Notes: generated by a model from the letters alone, not told the origin. 45,331 nucleotides of DNA from Paracoccaceae bacterium (GCA_947461435.1 CANHLE010000017.1:1-45331), one strand, 5' to 3'; counted from the first letter of the stretch, positions 26,872 through 40,075 are shown. Made by a program: numbers and translations.

Positions 26872-27062
26872 GACGACTTTCCTTGGCGGGGCCGCGCCGT
26901 CTTGGCCCAAAGCGGGGGTCAGGCGCAAGCCTTTGTGCAACGCCGCGCTTTATTGACGGCAGAAGTCATGAATTTGTCACCTTATTCCTTTGGCAAGGTT
27001 TGCAAGCCCCGTGCCCAGTGGTAAGCGATGGCAACCCCGAATCTGGCCCAATCGGAGACCCC

Positions 27063-28082
27063 ATGGCATCCTTGACCGAACCTAAGCTGATCACCGGAAA
27101 CGCCAATGTAACCCTGTCCAAAGCCATTGCGCGCCGGATGTCGATGCTGCGGGGAAGCCAGGTGAATCTGGTGGATGCGCGGGTGGAACGGTTCAACGAT
27201 CAGGAAATCTTTGTCGAAGTCTTCGAGAATGTGCGCGGCGAAGACATGTATGTGATCCAGCCGACATCGAACCCGGCAAACGACAACCTGATGGAATTGC
27301 TGATCATGACCGATGCGCTGCGCCGATCCTCGGCCAGCCGGATCACGGCGGTCATCCCCTATTTCGGCTATGCTCGCCAAGACCGCCGCGCCAAGGCCCG
27401 CACGCCGATTTCGGCCAAGCTGGTGGCCAATCTGATCACCCAAGCCGGGGTTGACCGAGTTTTGACACTGGATCTGCACGCGGCGCAGATTCAAGGTTTT
27501 TTCGATATTCCGGTGGATAACCTGTATGCCTCGCCGGTTTTTGCCTTGGATATCGAACATCACTTCAAGGGGGCGATGAACGATCTGATGGTCGTCTCGC
27601 CCGATGTGGGCGGCGTGGCGCGCGCGCGCGATCTGGCCAAAAGAATCAATGCCCCGCTGGCCATTGTCGACAAGCGCCGCGAAAAGGCCGGCGAGATTGC
27701 CGGGATGACGGTGATCGGCAATGTCGAAGGCAAGAAATGCATCATCGTGGATGACATTTGCGATACGGCCGGCACGCTGTGCAAGGCGGCCGAAGTATTG
27801 ATGGAAAATGGTGCGACCGAGGTACATTCGTACATCACACACGGCGTTTTGTCGGGCCCGGCGGTTGAGCGGGTTCAAAATTCGGTCATGAAATCCTTGG
27901 TCATCACGGATTCCATTGAACCGACAGAGGCGGTGAAGGCCTGCACCAACATTCGCATTGTCCCCACCGCGCCGATCTTTGCGCAGGCGATCTTGAACAT
28001 CTGGGGCGGCATGTCGGTGTCATCCTTGTTCGAGACAGAGACGCTGGCACCGATTTACGAAGGCATGTATTCGCGCGACTGA
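27063..28082 (+). CDS. prs: Ribose-phosphate pyrophosphokinase
   Basis: Prs makes PRPP from ribose-5-phosphate and ATP, feeding purines, pyrimidines, His, Trp and NAD. The 339-residue product has [13 protein letters not shown], the ATP-site loop [12 protein letters not shown], the [15 protein letters not shown] metal-binding segment and the PRPP loop [13 protein letters not shown]. Length and motifs are normal. A GGAG ribosome site precedes the ATG. It stands alone between a divergent hydrolase and a convergent GrpB-like gene. Confidence 0.97.
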   Translation: MASLTEPKLITGNANVTLSKAIARRMSMLRGSQVNLVDARVERFNDQEIFVEVFENVRGEDMYVIQPTSNPANDNLMELLIMTDALRRSSASRITAVIPYFGYARQDRRAKARTPISAKLVANLITQAGVDRVLTLDLHAAQIQGFFDIPVDNLYASPVFALDIEHHFKGAMNDLMVVSPDVGGVARARDLAKRINAPLAIVDKRREKAGEIAGMTVIGNVEGKKCIIVDDICDTAGTLCKAAEVLMENGATEVHSYITHGVLSGPAVERVQNSVMKSLVITDSIEPTEAVKACTNIRIVPTAPIFAQAILNIWGGMSVSSLFETETLAPIYEGMYSRD

Positions 28083-28100
28083 GGGCCGCACAGGCCATGA

Positions 28101-28634
28101 TCAACGCGGTTGACGGGAGTGGGTTTTGTACCAGATCACCGCGTCGGCCTCGGTCTGGGCGATGAAGGGCGCCTTGGCGTCAAGGTAGGAATCCCATGTC
28201 ACGTCGCCCGCCGCAATGATGCCCACCTTCAACGCCGAATATTCCGCCGCAATGGCCGGATGCGCGCGCAGATAGTCGCGGAAGGCCAGGTGCCGCATCA
28301 CATGGGGCGAGCCGCTTTCAAAGATATGAAGATGGTGCGACCGCCGCCCGGAGGCCGATTGTTTTCGGAAATAGCGCCGACCGGCAATGCCGTATTCGCC
28401 CAAAGATTCATACCCGATTGACAGCAATTCGGATTGTGCCGCCTCAACCGCGGTCAGGCAGGTCACTTCGCCCAGAATGTCGATAATCGGTTTGGCATGG
28501 ATCCCGGGAATGGCGGTCGATCCGATATGGTGCAGCTTGGCCTTCGCGTCTTGCAGAATGGTTTCAAGCTTTTGTTGTTCTTGCCCAAAGTGATCTTTCC
28601 ACTTCGGATCATGCGGTAACAAGGTGTTATTCAT
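28101..28634 (-). CDS. GrpB-like nucleotidyltransferase family protein
   Basis: The 177-residue protein has the GrpB/UPF0157 pattern: an N-terminal PHDPKWKDHFGQEQQKLETI, the nucleotidyltransferase-like HHIGSTAIPGIHAKPIIDI and later AGRRYFRKQ and HLHIFESGS. The GS-x10-D arrangement resembles a minimal nucleotidyltransferase core. The cellular role is unknown. It is 17 bases downstream of the H-type lectin gene on the same strand, so the two may be co-transcribed. Confidence 0.85.
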   Translation of the reverse strand: MNNTLLPHDPKWKDHFGQEQQKLETILQDAKAKLHHIGSTAIPGIHAKPIIDILGEVTCLTAVEAAQSELLSIGYESLGEYGIAGRRYFRKQSASGRRSHHLHIFESGSPHVMRHLAFRDYLRAHPAIAAEYSALKVGIIAAGDVTWDSYLDAKAPFIAQTEADAVIWYKTHSRQPR

Positions 28635-28651
28635 TCGTCCGGCTCAGGTTT

Positions 28652-29002
28652 CTATTCGACGTCCCAATCATCTTCGGTGGGAACCGAGCCGATCGCCGTC
28701 CATTCCGCGCGGATGCGCGCAATGCGGGTGTCGCCCCAGGTTCGAAAGACAATGTGGAACCCCTCTTCTGTGATCCGCTCGGCCGAAATATCGGCGCGGG
28801 CGTTATGTTTGTGATCGATATCCCACATGGAGATTGCCACCATAACCGCTGGCGGATCAACAAATTTATCTTTGAAGGTGACGATGTGGCGGTTCTCGCG
28901 ATCGCCCTGACCCGTCCACATGATGCCATCATCGGCATAATCCGAAAACAGGACACGGGAGCCCTGTTGGATCGCAAGACTGCCCGAGGAAAAACGCTTC
29001 AT
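28652..29002 (-). CDS. H-type lectin domain protein
   Basis: The 116-residue protein matches the H-type lectin domain (PF09458). It has RVLFSDYADDGIMWTGQGDR near the N-terminus, then HIVTFKDKFVDPPAVMVAIS and the late GFHIVFRTWGDTRIARIRAE strand. This small beta-sandwich binds GalNAc-like sugars in eukaryotic and slime-mould proteins. No signal peptide is seen, so a sugar-binding role outside the cell is not supported. The ATG at 29002 has GGAG at 8-base spacing; 29008 is the alternative. It follows the ATP synthase terminator and may be a separate transcription unit or read-through. Confidence 0.82.
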   Translation of the reverse strand: MKRFSSGSLAIQQGSRVLFSDYADDGIMWTGQGDRENRHIVTFKDKFVDPPAVMVAISMWDIDHKHNARADISAERITEEGFHIVFRTWGDTRIARIRAEWTAIGSVPTEDDWDVE

Positions 29003-29066
29003 ATACATGGCTCCCTTGCACATACCCTATTGCAGAATTCAGGCAAGAAAAGGGTAATTCAAATGA

Positions 29067-29092
29067 AAAAGCCCCGGAAAACCGGGGCTTTT
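29067..29092 (-). terminator. Terminator of the atpHAGDC operon
   Basis: AAAAGCCCCGG, loop AAAA, CCGGGGCTTTT is a perfect 11-bp hairpin 18 bases after the atpC stop. Its A tract reads as a T tract on the minus strand. Confidence 0.92.
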
Positions 29093-29109
29093 CGAACCTC
29101 TATCCGAAA

Positions 29110-29502
29110 TCAGTGGCCTGCTGCGGTTTTCATGGCCTGCAGATCGGCCATCATTTTGTCAGCGACATCCTTGTCGGCCATGATCGCGGCCGCTTCGGCA
29201 CCATCTGCCATCATCGCATCAAGGATCGCCGATGTTGCCTCTTCCAGCAAGATCGCCCGTTCGGCCAGAACAGAAACGCCGGTTGCCGAGATCTCGGCAA
29301 AGCCGCCGGTCACCACATAGGATTTGACGCCATCTGTGCCCATGGCTTTCAAGATACCCGGGCGCAGGGTCGTGATGGTGGGGGCGTGCCCCTCCATCGC
29401 GGTCAGATCGCCATCTGCACCGGGGATCTGCACCTCGCTCGCGCTTAGCGAGGCAAGGCGCCGCTCGGGCGAGACAAGATCAAATTGCACAGTGCCTGCC
29501 AT
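29110..29502 (-). CDS. atpC: F1 ATP synthase epsilon subunit
   Basis: The 130-residue epsilon subunit is part of the F1 central stalk and can inhibit ATP hydrolysis. It begins [20 protein letters not shown], has the beta-domain segment [20 protein letters not shown] (gxE/GhaP), then [19 protein letters not shown], and ends with an Ala/Met-rich helical tail. It is last in the operon. Confidence 0.96.
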   Translation of the reverse strand: MAGTVQFDLVSPERRLASLSASEVQIPGADGDLTAMEGHAPTITTLRPGILKAMGTDGVKSYVVTGGFAEISATGVSVLAERAILLEEATSAILDAMMADGAEAAAIMADKDVADKMMADLQAMKTAAGH

Positions 29503-29511
29503 GATGCCCCC

Positions 29512-31838
<2,327 letters not shown>

Positions 31839-31860
31839 GCGCCTTCTCCTTCAGGGCCGG

Positions 31861-33399
31861 TTACGCGAAGTCTTTGGCGAAGGCATCAAGCTCGGCGCGG
31901 ATGGCTTTCTCCAGATCGCCCGCAACTTTGCGGTCTTTCATGGTGATGTCAGCCAGCAAAGCCTTGCCCGTGGTGCGCAGGTGCTTGAGCAAGCCCGCTT
32001 CGAAACGGCCCACGTCCTTGACGGCGATCTTGTCAAGGTAGCCTGCCGTGCCCGCGAAGATGACGCAGACGATTTCTGCGCCGGTCAGCGGGGCGTATTG
32101 GGGCTGCTTCATCAATTCGGTCAAGCGCGCGCCGCGGTTCAGCAGGGCCTGCGTCGATGCGTCAAGATCGGAACCAAACTGCGCGAAGGCCGCCATTTCG
32201 CGGTACTGCGCCAGTTCCAGCTTGACCTTGCCCGCCACCGATTTCATCGCGTTGGTTTGGGCCGAAGACCCCACACGCGACACGGACAGACCGGTGTTCA
32301 CGGCCGGACGGATGCCTTGATAGAACAGTTCCGTTTCCAAGAAGATCTGGCCATCGGTGATCGAGATCACGTTTGTCGGAATAAAGGCCGACACGTCGCC
32401 GCCTTGGGTTTCGATGATCGGCAGAGCCGTCAACGAGCCCGAACCGAAATCTTCGTTCAGTTTCGACGACCGCTCCAGCAAACGGGAGTGAAGATAGAAC
32501 ACGTCGCCCGGATAGGCTTCGCGGCCCGGCGGGCGGCGCAGCAAAAGCGACATTTGACGATACGCCACGGCCTGCTTGGACAGGTCATCATAGATGATCA
32601 GGGCGTGACGGCCGTTGTCGCGGAAGAACTCTGCCATGGCGGTTGCGGCATAGGGTGCCAGAAACTGCAGGGGGGCCGGATCGGACGCGGTTGCGGCCAC
32701 GACGATCGTGTATTTGATCGCGCCGGTTTCCTCGAGCTTTTTCACAAGCTGGGCCACGGTCGACCGCTTTTGGCCGATGGCGACATAGACGCAGTACAGC
32801 TTTTTGTACTCATCATCGCCGGCGGCTTCGTTATAGGACTTCTGGTTCAAGATCGTGTCGAGCGCGACGGCGGTTTTGCCGGTCTGGCGGTCGCCGATGA
32901 TCAATTCGCGCTGGCCGCGGCCAACGGGGATCATGGCGTCAACGGCTTTCAGGCCGGTTGCCATCGGTTCGTGCACCGATTTGCGCGGGATGATGCCGGG
33001 GGCTTTTTGGTCGGCGATGCGCCGCTCGGTCGAGACGATCGGGCCTTTGCCATCAATCGGGTTGCCAAGGCCGTCGACGACGCGGCCCAGCAGGCCGTTG
33101 CCCACGGGCACGTCCACGATGGATTTGGTGCGCTTGACGGTGTCGCCTTCCTTGATGTCCTGGTCGGAACCGAAGATCACGACGCCGACGTTGTCGACTT
33201 CAAGGTTCAGGGCCATCCCGCGAATTCCACCGGGGAATTCGACCATCTCACCGGCTTGGACATTGTCCAGTCCGTGGACGCGGGCGATACCGTCACCGAC
33301 CGACAACACACGACCAACTTCAGCGACTTCGGCATCTTTGCCAAAGTTCTTGATCTGATCCTTCAGGATCGCAGAGATCTCAGCAGCCTGAATTCCCAT
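31861..33399 (-). CDS. atpA: F1 ATP synthase alpha subunit
   Basis: The 512-residue subunit has the P-loop GDRQTGKT at 169-176, the signature [20 protein letters not shown] (about 360-380) and the [20 protein letters not shown] block. An adjacent GTG at 33402 is possible; the ATG at 33399 gives the canonical 512 residues. It overlaps atpH by one base (TGATG), so atpH and atpA are translationally coupled. Confidence 0.98.
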   Translation of the reverse strand: MGIQAAEISAILKDQIKNFGKDAEVAEVGRVLSVGDGIARVHGLDNVQAGEMVEFPGGIRGMALNLEVDNVGVVIFGSDQDIKEGDTVKRTKSIVDVPVGNGLLGRVVDGLGNPIDGKGPIVSTERRIADQKAPGIIPRKSVHEPMATGLKAVDAMIPVGRGQRELIIGDRQTGKTAVALDTILNQKSYNEAAGDDEYKKLYCVYVAIGQKRSTVAQLVKKLEETGAIKYTIVVAATASDPAPLQFLAPYAATAMAEFFRDNGRHALIIYDDLSKQAVAYRQMSLLLRRPPGREAYPGDVFYLHSRLLERSSKLNEDFGSGSLTALPIIETQGGDVSAFIPTNVISITDGQIFLETELFYQGIRPAVNTGLSVSRVGSSAQTNAMKSVAGKVKLELAQYREMAAFAQFGSDLDASTQALLNRGARLTELMKQPQYAPLTGAEIVCVIFAGTAGYLDKIAVKDVGRFEAGLLKHLRTTGKALLADITMKDRKVAGDLEKAIRAELDAFAKDFA

Positions 33400-33959
33400 C
33401 ACCCAACCTCTTTCATAGCATTCTGCAGGGAAGCGAGCTTGGCCTTGACCGAGGTGTCGATCATGGTTGAGCCCAGCTTGACGATAAGTCCGCCGATGAG
33501 GCTTTCATCAACGGTGGTGTTCAGCTTGACGGTCTTGCCGACCGAGGCTTTCAATGTGGCGGCCAGTTTGGCCGACTGGGCGGCGGACAGGGTGGCAGCC
33601 GAAATCACATCGGCCGTCATTTCACCCTTTTCGTCCGCAATGCGTGCCCGCAGGTCAGAGACCAGTTGGGGCAGCACGAACAGGCGCCGCTTGGAGGCCA
33701 TGAGGGCCAAGGTGTTGCTGGTCAAGGACGACAGGCCCATTTTCGCGGCAACCGCCGCCATGGCCCCGGCCTGCTCGTCCCGGCCTATGATCGGCGAGGC
33801 GATCATCGAAGACAGATCCGCGCTGGTATCCAATGCGGCTGCCAAGGCATCCGTGTCGGCTTCCAGCGCCGGCAAAGCCTTGGCATCCTTGGCCAATTCA
33901 AACAAAGCCTGGGCATATCGCCCGGCAATGCCAAGTGAGATCGAAGCTGGTTCGGACAC
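33399..33959 (-). CDS. atpH: F1 ATP synthase delta subunit
   Basis: The 186-residue subunit is part of the peripheral stalk and joins alpha to the b subunits. It begins [20 protein letters not shown] and ends with [20 protein letters not shown], the family hallmark LIGGxxxxxGxxxxDxS. The start codon is GTG at 33959, preceded by AAGGGATGAC. It is the first gene of the atpHAGDC cluster; F0 genes are not in the window, as expected where F0 and F1 operons are separate. Confidence 0.95.
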   Translation of the reverse strand: MSEPASISLGIAGRYAQALFELAKDAKALPALEADTDALAAALDTSADLSSMIASPIIGRDEQAGAMAAVAAKMGLSSLTSNTLALMASKRRLFVLPQLVSDLRARIADEKGEMTADVISAATLSAAQSAKLAATLKASVGKTVKLNTTVDESLIGGLIVKLGSTMIDTSVKAKLASLQNAMKEVG

Positions 33960-34302
33960 GTCATCCCTTCCGCGGTCTCTGGCCCCTTTTTTCGCCCGTC
34001 ATCAGGTACAACCCGACGGGGGCGCATGTCAGGGGCATGCGTCTTTTAAGATTTGGGGCGTCATTAGCAGAGCCTTCCCAACCCCGCAACCGGGTAGGCA
34101 GCGATTCGTGCGCAAAAAGATGCGGCAGAACGGCGCTGGGGGCATTGGCCCCCAAGCCGGGCCAAAGCGCCAAAAAGACAGGGCATTGCTTCCAGAGGGG
34201 AAACAATTAGCGGTCGGAAACGAAATATGGCGAAAATGTGGCCGTAGACTATTTGAAAGAAGTAATTACACTGTTCTTTAGGATATATTTTAGGGGTCGA
34301 TT
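33960..34302. other. Leader/intergenic region between atpH and the RTX-like gene
   Basis: About 340 bases hold the control regions of two divergent units. Two hairpins lie near the atpH start: CGCCCGTC/GACGGGGGCG (33993-34024, two-base bulge) and CGCATG/CATGCG (34023-34041). Neither is followed by a T tract on the minus strand. Toward the RTX-like gene the DNA becomes AT-rich (34255-34300). I see no clear -35/-10 pair and no small gene in it. Confidence 0.45.
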
Positions 34303-35676
34303 ATGGGTGGGTTTGTACTTGGTGCGGTCTTGTTCTGGGGCGCTTTGGCCGGGGCGTTTGGCCTGTTCGATTCTGGCAACAGCGACGAGGACCCCGATCC
34401 CTTGCCGGATGATGAGACGATCTTTGGCGGTGAGGGCGACGATATTCTGGCGGCAAACGGGCCGATGACGCTGCAAGCCGGGGCCGGGGCCGATCAGATT
34501 TCGGTTTCGGGGGACGCGACCGTTTATGGGGATCAAGATGATGACCAGATCTATATCGGTCAGGATGGCGAAACGGGGGCCGCAGCGCTGTATGGCGGGG
34601 ACGGCAATGATGCGCTGTTCAACTATCTCGGCGGTATCGACGGTCTATCGACTTTGTATGGCGGGGACGGCAACGATTACTTGTACGACTTTCACCCCGG
34701 CGATCAGATGTTTGGTGGAGATGGGGATGACCGTCTGACCGGCGCCGATGGGCTGACCATGACGGGCGGGGCGGGAAATGACCTTTTCGATTTGTGGGCA
34801 AATGAGATGCCCCCGGACGGTGAGGCGACGGTGATTACCGATTTCGTGGCGGGCGAAGACCAGATCGCGGTGTTTCTGCCGCCCGGAGAATGGTTGGACA
34901 GCATGCAAGTCACGACGGAAGTGGTCGATGGGTCAACCGTGGTGTCCTTTGCCTTTGATCCGACGTCAGACCCCTTTCCGATGGGGGCCGACGATGATGC
35001 TTTGGGCATCGCTGCGCCCGAAGATTTTTCCTTTGTGCTGCAAGGGGTCACCGAGTTTGATCCCGCCTCGATCATGCTGACAAGCGGCGCGGGATCAGAC
35101 AGCGCCTTGCGCCCATTGGAGAATTACGGGGTTCTGAGTGGCACGGCGGACGATGATCTGATCGACGTTTACAGCCCGGAATACGCCCATGACTATCTGT
35201 TCGCCGGCGACGGCGCGGATACAGTGATCGGCGGGCTTTGGACCAACGTGTCGGGCGGTGCGGGCGATGATGTTGTCATTCACCATCTGGTCGCAGACCC
35301 GGCCGTGGATGTGCCCGATGACCAGCAGATCTATCCCGGCCCCACCCAAACCTATGGCGGGGAGGGAAATGATCTGATCGTGTTCGAAGACGATTTCGTG
35401 GAAAACTACTATGGCTATGACACCCATCTGATCGGCGGATTTGAGGCGGGAAGCGATCAGTTGGGGCTGATCATACCGCAAGCGGACGCCGGGGAGGTTG
35501 AGGTGACTTTTGGCACGGAAGACTTCTCTGATTTTGTGACCGCGACCGTGACCACCCCGGACGGAGAGCTGACGATCGTCTTGCAAGGCCTTTATGAGGC
35601 CCCCGCGCCCGGCGCGTTCCAGCTTTATGAAAACGAAGCGGCGGTGTTGGCCGGAAATTCCTACGGACAGGTCTAG
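34303..35676 (+). CDS. Membrane-anchored RTX-like calcium-binding protein
   Basis: The 457-residue protein opens with a hydrophobic segment ([20 protein letters not shown]) without a clear cleavage site, followed by an acidic linker [15 protein letters not shown]. It then has about nine RTX-type nonapeptide units, such as [63 protein letters not shown] and YGGEGNDLI. These bind Ca2+ in a beta-roll. The body is strongly acidic. No peptidase or lipase domain is visible, and no type I secretion genes are near. It is likely inner-membrane tethered with the repeats in the periplasm, unlike secreted RTX toxins. Its stop overlaps that of the methyltransferase gene (CTAG). Confidence 0.85.
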   Translation: MGGFVLGAVLFWGALAGAFGLFDSGNSDEDPDPLPDDETIFGGEGDDILAANGPMTLQAGAGADQISVSGDATVYGDQDDDQIYIGQDGETGAAALYGGDGNDALFNYLGGIDGLSTLYGGDGNDYLYDFHPGDQMFGGDGDDRLTGADGLTMTGGAGNDLFDLWANEMPPDGEATVITDFVAGEDQIAVFLPPGEWLDSMQVTTEVVDGSTVVSFAFDPTSDPFPMGADDDALGIAAPEDFSFVLQGVTEFDPASIMLTSGAGSDSALRPLENYGVLSGTADDDLIDVYSPEYAHDYLFAGDGADTVIGGLWTNVSGGAGDDVVIHHLVADPAVDVPDDQQIYPGPTQTYGGEGNDLIVFEDDFVENYYGYDTHLIGGFEAGSDQLGLIIPQADAGEVEVTFGTEDFSDFVTATVTTPDGELTIVLQGLYEAPAPGAFQLYENEAAVLAGNSYGQV

Positions 35677-36443
35677 CGCGGGTTTGCGGCACTTTGGTTG
35701 GAGCTTGGGGTAGGCAAGGGCTGCCCCAGACCTTCGAGCACGCGGATCGGTTTGGTCACGATGGCGCCCAGACCGCCGCGTGTGGGGGCATAGACCTGCT
35801 TTGACGCCTCGACCATCAAGACGCCGCCCGACAGCCAAGGCAGTCGGCGGCCGACCAGTTCCCAGAAATTGGCGGTGCGCAGCCAGAACGGGGCCTGTGA
35901 CGGGGGGGCATGCAGAACGGTCAGGTTGCGTTCGGGGGTAAAGCCATGACGCTTGAGCTGCGATTCAAGCTGACCGGCGGAATAGGGGCGGCCAACCCCA
36001 AAGGGTGTGGCATCCGAGCGCGACCAAAGGCCCGACCGGTTGGGCACGATGAACAAGGCGCGGCCGCCGGGGCCAAGGACACGGTGCACCTCGTCCAGCA
36101 CGGCGCCGGGGTTTTCGGTGGTTTCAAGCCCGTGCATCAGCACAAGGCGATCCACAAACCCTGTGGCGATGGGCCAAGCGGCGTCTTCGCACAAGACGGC
36201 CACGTTCGGCTCTCCGGCGGGCCAGGGCATGACGCCTTGCGGGCCGGGCATCAGGCCGATGACACGGCGCGCCTCGGCGAGATAGGGGCGCAGCAGCGGC
36301 ACCGCAAAGCCAAAGCCAGCCACGGTTTGCCCCGACAGGGGGGGCCACAGGTCAACCACCTTGTCCCGAATGGCGCGCTGTGCCACGCGGCCCAGCTGGG
36401 TGCGGTAGTAAAAGTTGCGCAGATCAAGGACGTCTGAATACAT
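35673..36443 (-). CDS. Class I SAM-dependent methyltransferase
   Basis: The 256-residue protein has a degenerate SAM-binding start ([20 protein letters not shown]). The later class I elements are [20 protein letters not shown] and [20 protein letters not shown], like the UbiE/Methyltransf_11 group, where HRVLGPGG marks strand 5. The substrate is unknown. It is divergent from gloB, a pairing I associate with Rhodobacterales; no functional link is shown. The first glycine loop lacks the normal ExGxGxG spacing (GFGFAVP), so SAM binding should be considered probable, not certain. Confidence 0.82.
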   Translation of the reverse strand: MYSDVLDLRNFYYRTQLGRVAQRAIRDKVVDLWPPLSGQTVAGFGFAVPLLRPYLAEARRVIGLMPGPQGVMPWPAGEPNVAVLCEDAAWPIATGFVDRLVLMHGLETTENPGAVLDEVHRVLGPGGRALFIVPNRSGLWSRSDATPFGVGRPYSAGQLESQLKRHGFTPERNLTVLHAPPSQAPFWLRTANFWELVGRRLPWLSGGVLMVEASKQVYAPTRGGLGAIVTKPIRVLEGLGQPLPTPSSNQSAANPR

Positions 36444-36634
36444 GGGGCCTTCGGAGAATAAGGGCTGCGGGCAAGACTATCAGCTTTGCCAGACTTTACC
36501 AGCAAGGCCCCCCCGGGGCCCAAGCCTTGCAAAATCTTGCTGATATGACATTGCCCCATTGCACTTTGCCCCCGGGGCGGCGAGGACTATGCGGCCTTGG
36601 CCCCTTGGCCACACGACAAAAAAAGGATGCCCAG

Positions 36635-37396
36635 ATGGCACTTGAATTGGTCACCCTGCCCTGCTTGACCGACAACTATACCTATCTTCTGCATGATGAT
36701 GAGACCGGTCAAACCGCCGTTGTGGACGTGCCCGAAGCGGCCCCGGTGCTGGCCGAACTTTCCCGGCGCGGCTGGACGCTGACCGATATCTTGCTGACCC
36801 ATCACCATGATGACCACATTCAAGGCGTGGCCGAGGTGAAGGCCCAAACCGGCGCGGTGGTGATTGGCGCGGCGGCCGATGCGCACCGTCTGCCGCCGCT
36901 GGATCTGGCGGTGAGCGAGGGGATGTCGATCACCCTTGGGCGCCATCACGCCCGCATCATCGAGGTGCCCGGCCATACCGTGGGGCATATTGCCTTTGTG
37001 TTTGATGGATTTGCCTTTACCGGCGACAGCCTGATGTCGGGGGGATGCGGCCGTTTGTTTGAAGGCACGGCGGGGCAGATGTGGGCATCGCTGCAAAAAC
37101 TGGCCACGCTGCCGGACGAGACGCTGATCTGTTCGGGGCACGAATACACCGCCGCGAATTTGCGGTTTGCCGCCAGTCTGGACGGCGAGAATGCCGCCTT
37201 GCAGGGGCGGATCGAGAAAGTGACGAAGGCCCGCGAAAAGGGCCTGCCGACCGTGCCATCGAAGATGAGCGGCGAGAGGGCCACCAACATTTTCCTGCGG
37301 GCGGGGGAGGCGGCCATCAAGGCGGCGGTCGGCTTGGCGCAGGCCAGCGATGCCGAGGTCTTTGCCGACCTGCGGGAGCGCAAGAACAGGTTCTGA
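36635..37396 (+). CDS. gloB: Hydroxyacylglutathione hydrolase (glyoxalase II)
   Basis: GloB hydrolyses S-lactoylglutathione to lactate and glutathione, the second step of methylglyoxal detoxification. The 253-residue protein has the binuclear metal motif THHHDDHIQG, the later VPGHTVGHIAF and DSLMSGGCGRLFEGT, and the glutathione-site segment HEYTAANLRFA with a C-terminal tail ending LRERKNRF. The start follows AAGGATG. A longer in-frame opening upstream to 36380 overlaps the methyltransferase start and is not used. Confidence 0.96.
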   Translation: MALELVTLPCLTDNYTYLLHDDETGQTAVVDVPEAAPVLAELSRRGWTLTDILLTHHHDDHIQGVAEVKAQTGAVVIGAAADAHRLPPLDLAVSEGMSITLGRHHARIIEVPGHTVGHIAFVFDGFAFTGDSLMSGGCGRLFEGTAGQMWASLQKLATLPDETLICSGHEYTAANLRFAASLDGENAALQGRIEKVTKAREKGLPTVPSKMSGERATNIFLRAGEAAIKAAVGLAQASDAEVFADLRERKNRF

Positions 37397-37405
37397 GGCC
37401 ACGGC

Positions 37406-37433
37406 GCTTGGCCCCCCGACAGGGGCGCCAAGC
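37406..37433 (+). repeat. Inverted repeat after gloB
   Basis: GCTTGGCCCCCC and GGGGCGCCAAGC pair over 11 of 12 positions around a four-base loop, 10 bases after the gloB stop. No T tract follows on the plus strand, so termination here would be weak or factor-assisted. Confidence 0.45.
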
Positions 37434-37543
37434 AGCGCCAAAACCGCGCCCGATGCCCAAGTCGCAGCACCCGTGATCACTTTTTAGACTCAGGCATGGA
37501 AAATTGCGGGCGCACACATAAATAGCTCTTGAAGTTGCGCCAA

Positions 37544-37549
37544 TATAAT
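37544..37549 (+). promoter_or_regulatory. Candidate -10 element upstream of clpA
   Basis: TATAAT occurs 80 bases before the clpA start. A CTTGAA hexamer lies at 37528-37533, but the 10-base gap is too short for a normal sigma-70 or sigma-32 promoter. No good -35 appears at 17 bases. This is recorded as a weak candidate only. Confidence 0.3.
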
Positions 37550-37628
37550 CGAACCTTAACCTCACGAGGCCACGGTTGATCAGGGCCCTCGCGGCCCTTT
37601 TCGACCCTGAATACAGGAGCACGCTGAA

Positions 37629-39950
37629 GTGCCTTCATTTACCACGACGCTTGAACAGGCGATCCATTCGGCCTTGGCCTATGCCAATGCCCGCAAGCAT
37701 GAACTGGCCACGCTGGAGCATCTGCTTTTGGCGCTGATCGACGAGCCGGACGCCGCCCGCGTGATGAAGGCGTGCTCGGTCGACCTTGATGACCTCAAGA
37801 AAACACTCGTCGAATTCATTGACGACGATCTGTCCACCTTGGTGACCGATGTCGAAGGGTCCGAAGCGGTTCCGACGGCCGCGTTTCAGCGGGTGATACA
37901 GCGCGCGGCGATTCACGTGCAGTCTTCGGGCCGCAATGAAGTGACCGGGGCGAATGTTCTGGTGGCGATCTTTGCCGAGCGCGAATCCAATGCGGCCTAT
38001 TTCCTGCAAGAGCAGGACATGACGCGCTATGACGCGGTGAATTTCATCGCGCATGGTGTGGCCAAAGACCCCAGCTATGGCGAGGCGCGGCCTGTCACGG
38101 GCGCGGATGAGCCGCAGCATGAAACACCCAAGGCCGAAGCCGGCGATTCAAAGGAATCGGCGCTGTCGAAATATTGCGTTGATCTGAACGTGAAGGCGCT
38201 GAAAGGGGACGTTGACCCGCTGATCGGCCGTGAGGCCGAAGTGGAACGCGCGATTCAGGTTCTGTGCCGCCGGCGCAAGAACAACCCGCTTCTGGTGGGC
38301 GATCCGGGCGTGGGCAAGACGGCGATTGCCGAAGGTCTGGCCAAGAAAATCGTCGATGGTCAAACCCCGGAAATCTTGGCCCATGCCACGATCTTCTCTC
38401 TCGATATGGGGTCTTTGCTGGCCGGAACGCGGTATCGCGGCGATTTCGAAGAGCGTCTGAAGCAGGTCGTCAAGGAACTTGAAGACCACCCCGATGCCAT
38501 CTTGTTCATCGACGAAATTCACACCGTCATCGGTGCCGGGGCCACGTCTGGCGGGGCCATGGATGCATCGAACCTGCTGAAGCCTGCGTTGCAGGGCGGC
38601 AAGTTGCGGTGCATGGGGTCGACGACCTACAAGGAATTCCGTCAGCATTTTGAAAAGGACCGCGCGCTGAGCCGCCGGTTCCAGAAGATCGATGTCAACG
38701 AGCCGTCGGTGCCCGATGCCATCAAGATCCTGATGGGGCTGAAGCCGCATTTCGAAGAGCATCACGACCTGCGCTATACCGCAGAGGCGATCAAGGCGGC
38801 GGTCGAACTGGCGGCGCGCTATATCAATGATCGCAAGCTGCCCGACAGCGCGATTGACGTGATCGACGAAGCCGGCGCGGCGCAGCATCTGGTGCCCGAA
38901 TCCAAGCGGCGCAAGGTTTTGGGGCTGAAGGAAATTGAGGCTGTCGTGGCCAAGATTGCGCGCATCCCGGCGCGGAACGTATCAAAAGACGATGCCGAAG
39001 TGTTGCGCGATCTGGAAAAGAACCTGAAGCGGGTGGTCTTTGGTCAGGATCCTGCAATCGAGGCGCTGTCCAGTGCGATCAAACTGGCGCGGGCAGGTCT
39101 GCGCGAGCCGGAAAAACCGATTGGAAACTATCTGTTTGCCGGCCCGACAGGCGTTGGCAAAACCGAAGTGGCCAAACAGCTTGCCCTGTCTCTGGGCGTG
39201 GAACTGCTGCGGTTCGACATGTCGGAATACATGGAAAAGCACGCGGTATCGCGTTTGATCGGCGCGCCGCCCGGCTATGTCGGATTTGATCAGGGCGGCA
39301 TGTTGACAGATGGTGTCGACCAGCATCCGCATTGCGTGCTGTTGCTGGACGAAATCGAAAAGGCGCATCCGGATGTGTATAACATCTTGCTGCAGGTCAT
39401 GGACCACGGGAAACTGACCGATCACAACGGCCGGTCGGTGGATTTCCGCAATGTGATCTTGATCCTGACGACGAATGCCGGTGCGTCGGACATGCAAAAA
39501 GAGGCGATCGGGTTTGGCCGTGCCAAACGGACTGGCGAAGACACGGCGGCGATCGAACGCATTTTCACGCCGGAATTCCGCAACCGTCTGGATGCGATCA
39601 TCTCATTTGCCGCCTTGGGCAAGTCGACGATCATGCAGGTGGTGACAAAGTTTGTTCTGCAACTTGAAGCGCAGCTGCTGGACCGCAACGTGCATATCGA
39701 TCTGACGGAAGAAGCGGCCTTGTGGCTGGGCGACAAAGGCTATGATGACAAGATGGGGGCGCGGCCTTTGGGGCGTGTCATTCAAGAATTCATCAAGAAA
39801 CCTTTGGCCGAAGAGCTTTTGTTCGGCAAGTTGATCAAGGGCGGCACGGTGCACGTTGGCCTGAAGGACGACAAGATTGACCTGACCTATGAAGAGCCCG
39901 GCAAGCCGCGCATCACGGGAACGAAAACACGGCTTTTGACGGCCGAGTAA
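37629..39950 (+). CDS. clpA: ATP-dependent Clp protease ATP-binding subunit ClpA
   Basis: ClpA unfolds substrates and feeds them to ClpP; it also receives N-end rule substrates via ClpS. The 773-residue protein has an N-terminal repeat domain (about 1-140), a first AAA+ module with GDPGVGKT at 224-231, and a second AAA+ module with GPTGVGKT at about 505-512. The linker [20 protein letters not shown] precedes module 1. The start is GTG at 37629 with AGGAG ten bases upstream. The ClpP-binding loop region (IGF/L type) is seen as AIGFGRAKR. No clpS is in the window. Confidence 0.97.
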   Translation: MPSFTTTLEQAIHSALAYANARKHELATLEHLLLALIDEPDAARVMKACSVDLDDLKKTLVEFIDDDLSTLVTDVEGSEAVPTAAFQRVIQRAAIHVQSSGRNEVTGANVLVAIFAERESNAAYFLQEQDMTRYDAVNFIAHGVAKDPSYGEARPVTGADEPQHETPKAEAGDSKESALSKYCVDLNVKALKGDVDPLIGREAEVERAIQVLCRRRKNNPLLVGDPGVGKTAIAEGLAKKIVDGQTPEILAHATIFSLDMGSLLAGTRYRGDFEERLKQVVKELEDHPDAILFIDEIHTVIGAGATSGGAMDASNLLKPALQGGKLRCMGSTTYKEFRQHFEKDRALSRRFQKIDVNEPSVPDAIKILMGLKPHFEEHHDLRYTAEAIKAAVELAARYINDRKLPDSAIDVIDEAGAAQHLVPESKRRKVLGLKEIEAVVAKIARIPARNVSKDDAEVLRDLEKNLKRVVFGQDPAIEALSSAIKLARAGLREPEKPIGNYLFAGPTGVGKTEVAKQLALSLGVELLRFDMSEYMEKHAVSRLIGAPPGYVGFDQGGMLTDGVDQHPHCVLLLDEIEKAHPDVYNILLQVMDHGKLTDHNGRSVDFRNVILILTTNAGASDMQKEAIGFGRAKRTGEDTAAIERIFTPEFRNRLDAIISFAALGKSTIMQVVTKFVLQLEAQLLDRNVHIDLTEEAALWLGDKGYDDKMGARPLGRVIQEFIKKPLAEELLFGKLIKGGTVHVGLKDDKIDLTYEEPGKPRITGTKTRLLTAE

Positions 39951-39973
39951 GGGCGATCAAAGCCTGACCCACC

Positions 39974-40011
39974 AAAGGCCCTTGCCCGTTGCGGCGAGGG
40001 CCTTTGTTTTT
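39974..40011 (+). terminator. Rho-independent terminator after clpA
   Basis: AAAGGCCCT (39974-39982) pairs with AGGGCCTTT (39997-40005), with an inner GCC/GGC extension, followed by GTTTTT. It lies 24 bases after the clpA stop. Confidence 0.8.
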
Positions 40012-40075
40012 CGGGCGGCGGATCATGGGATGGTCAGGGCCCAAAACGCGGGCTGGCAGGAAGGTTTTAGAGCGC

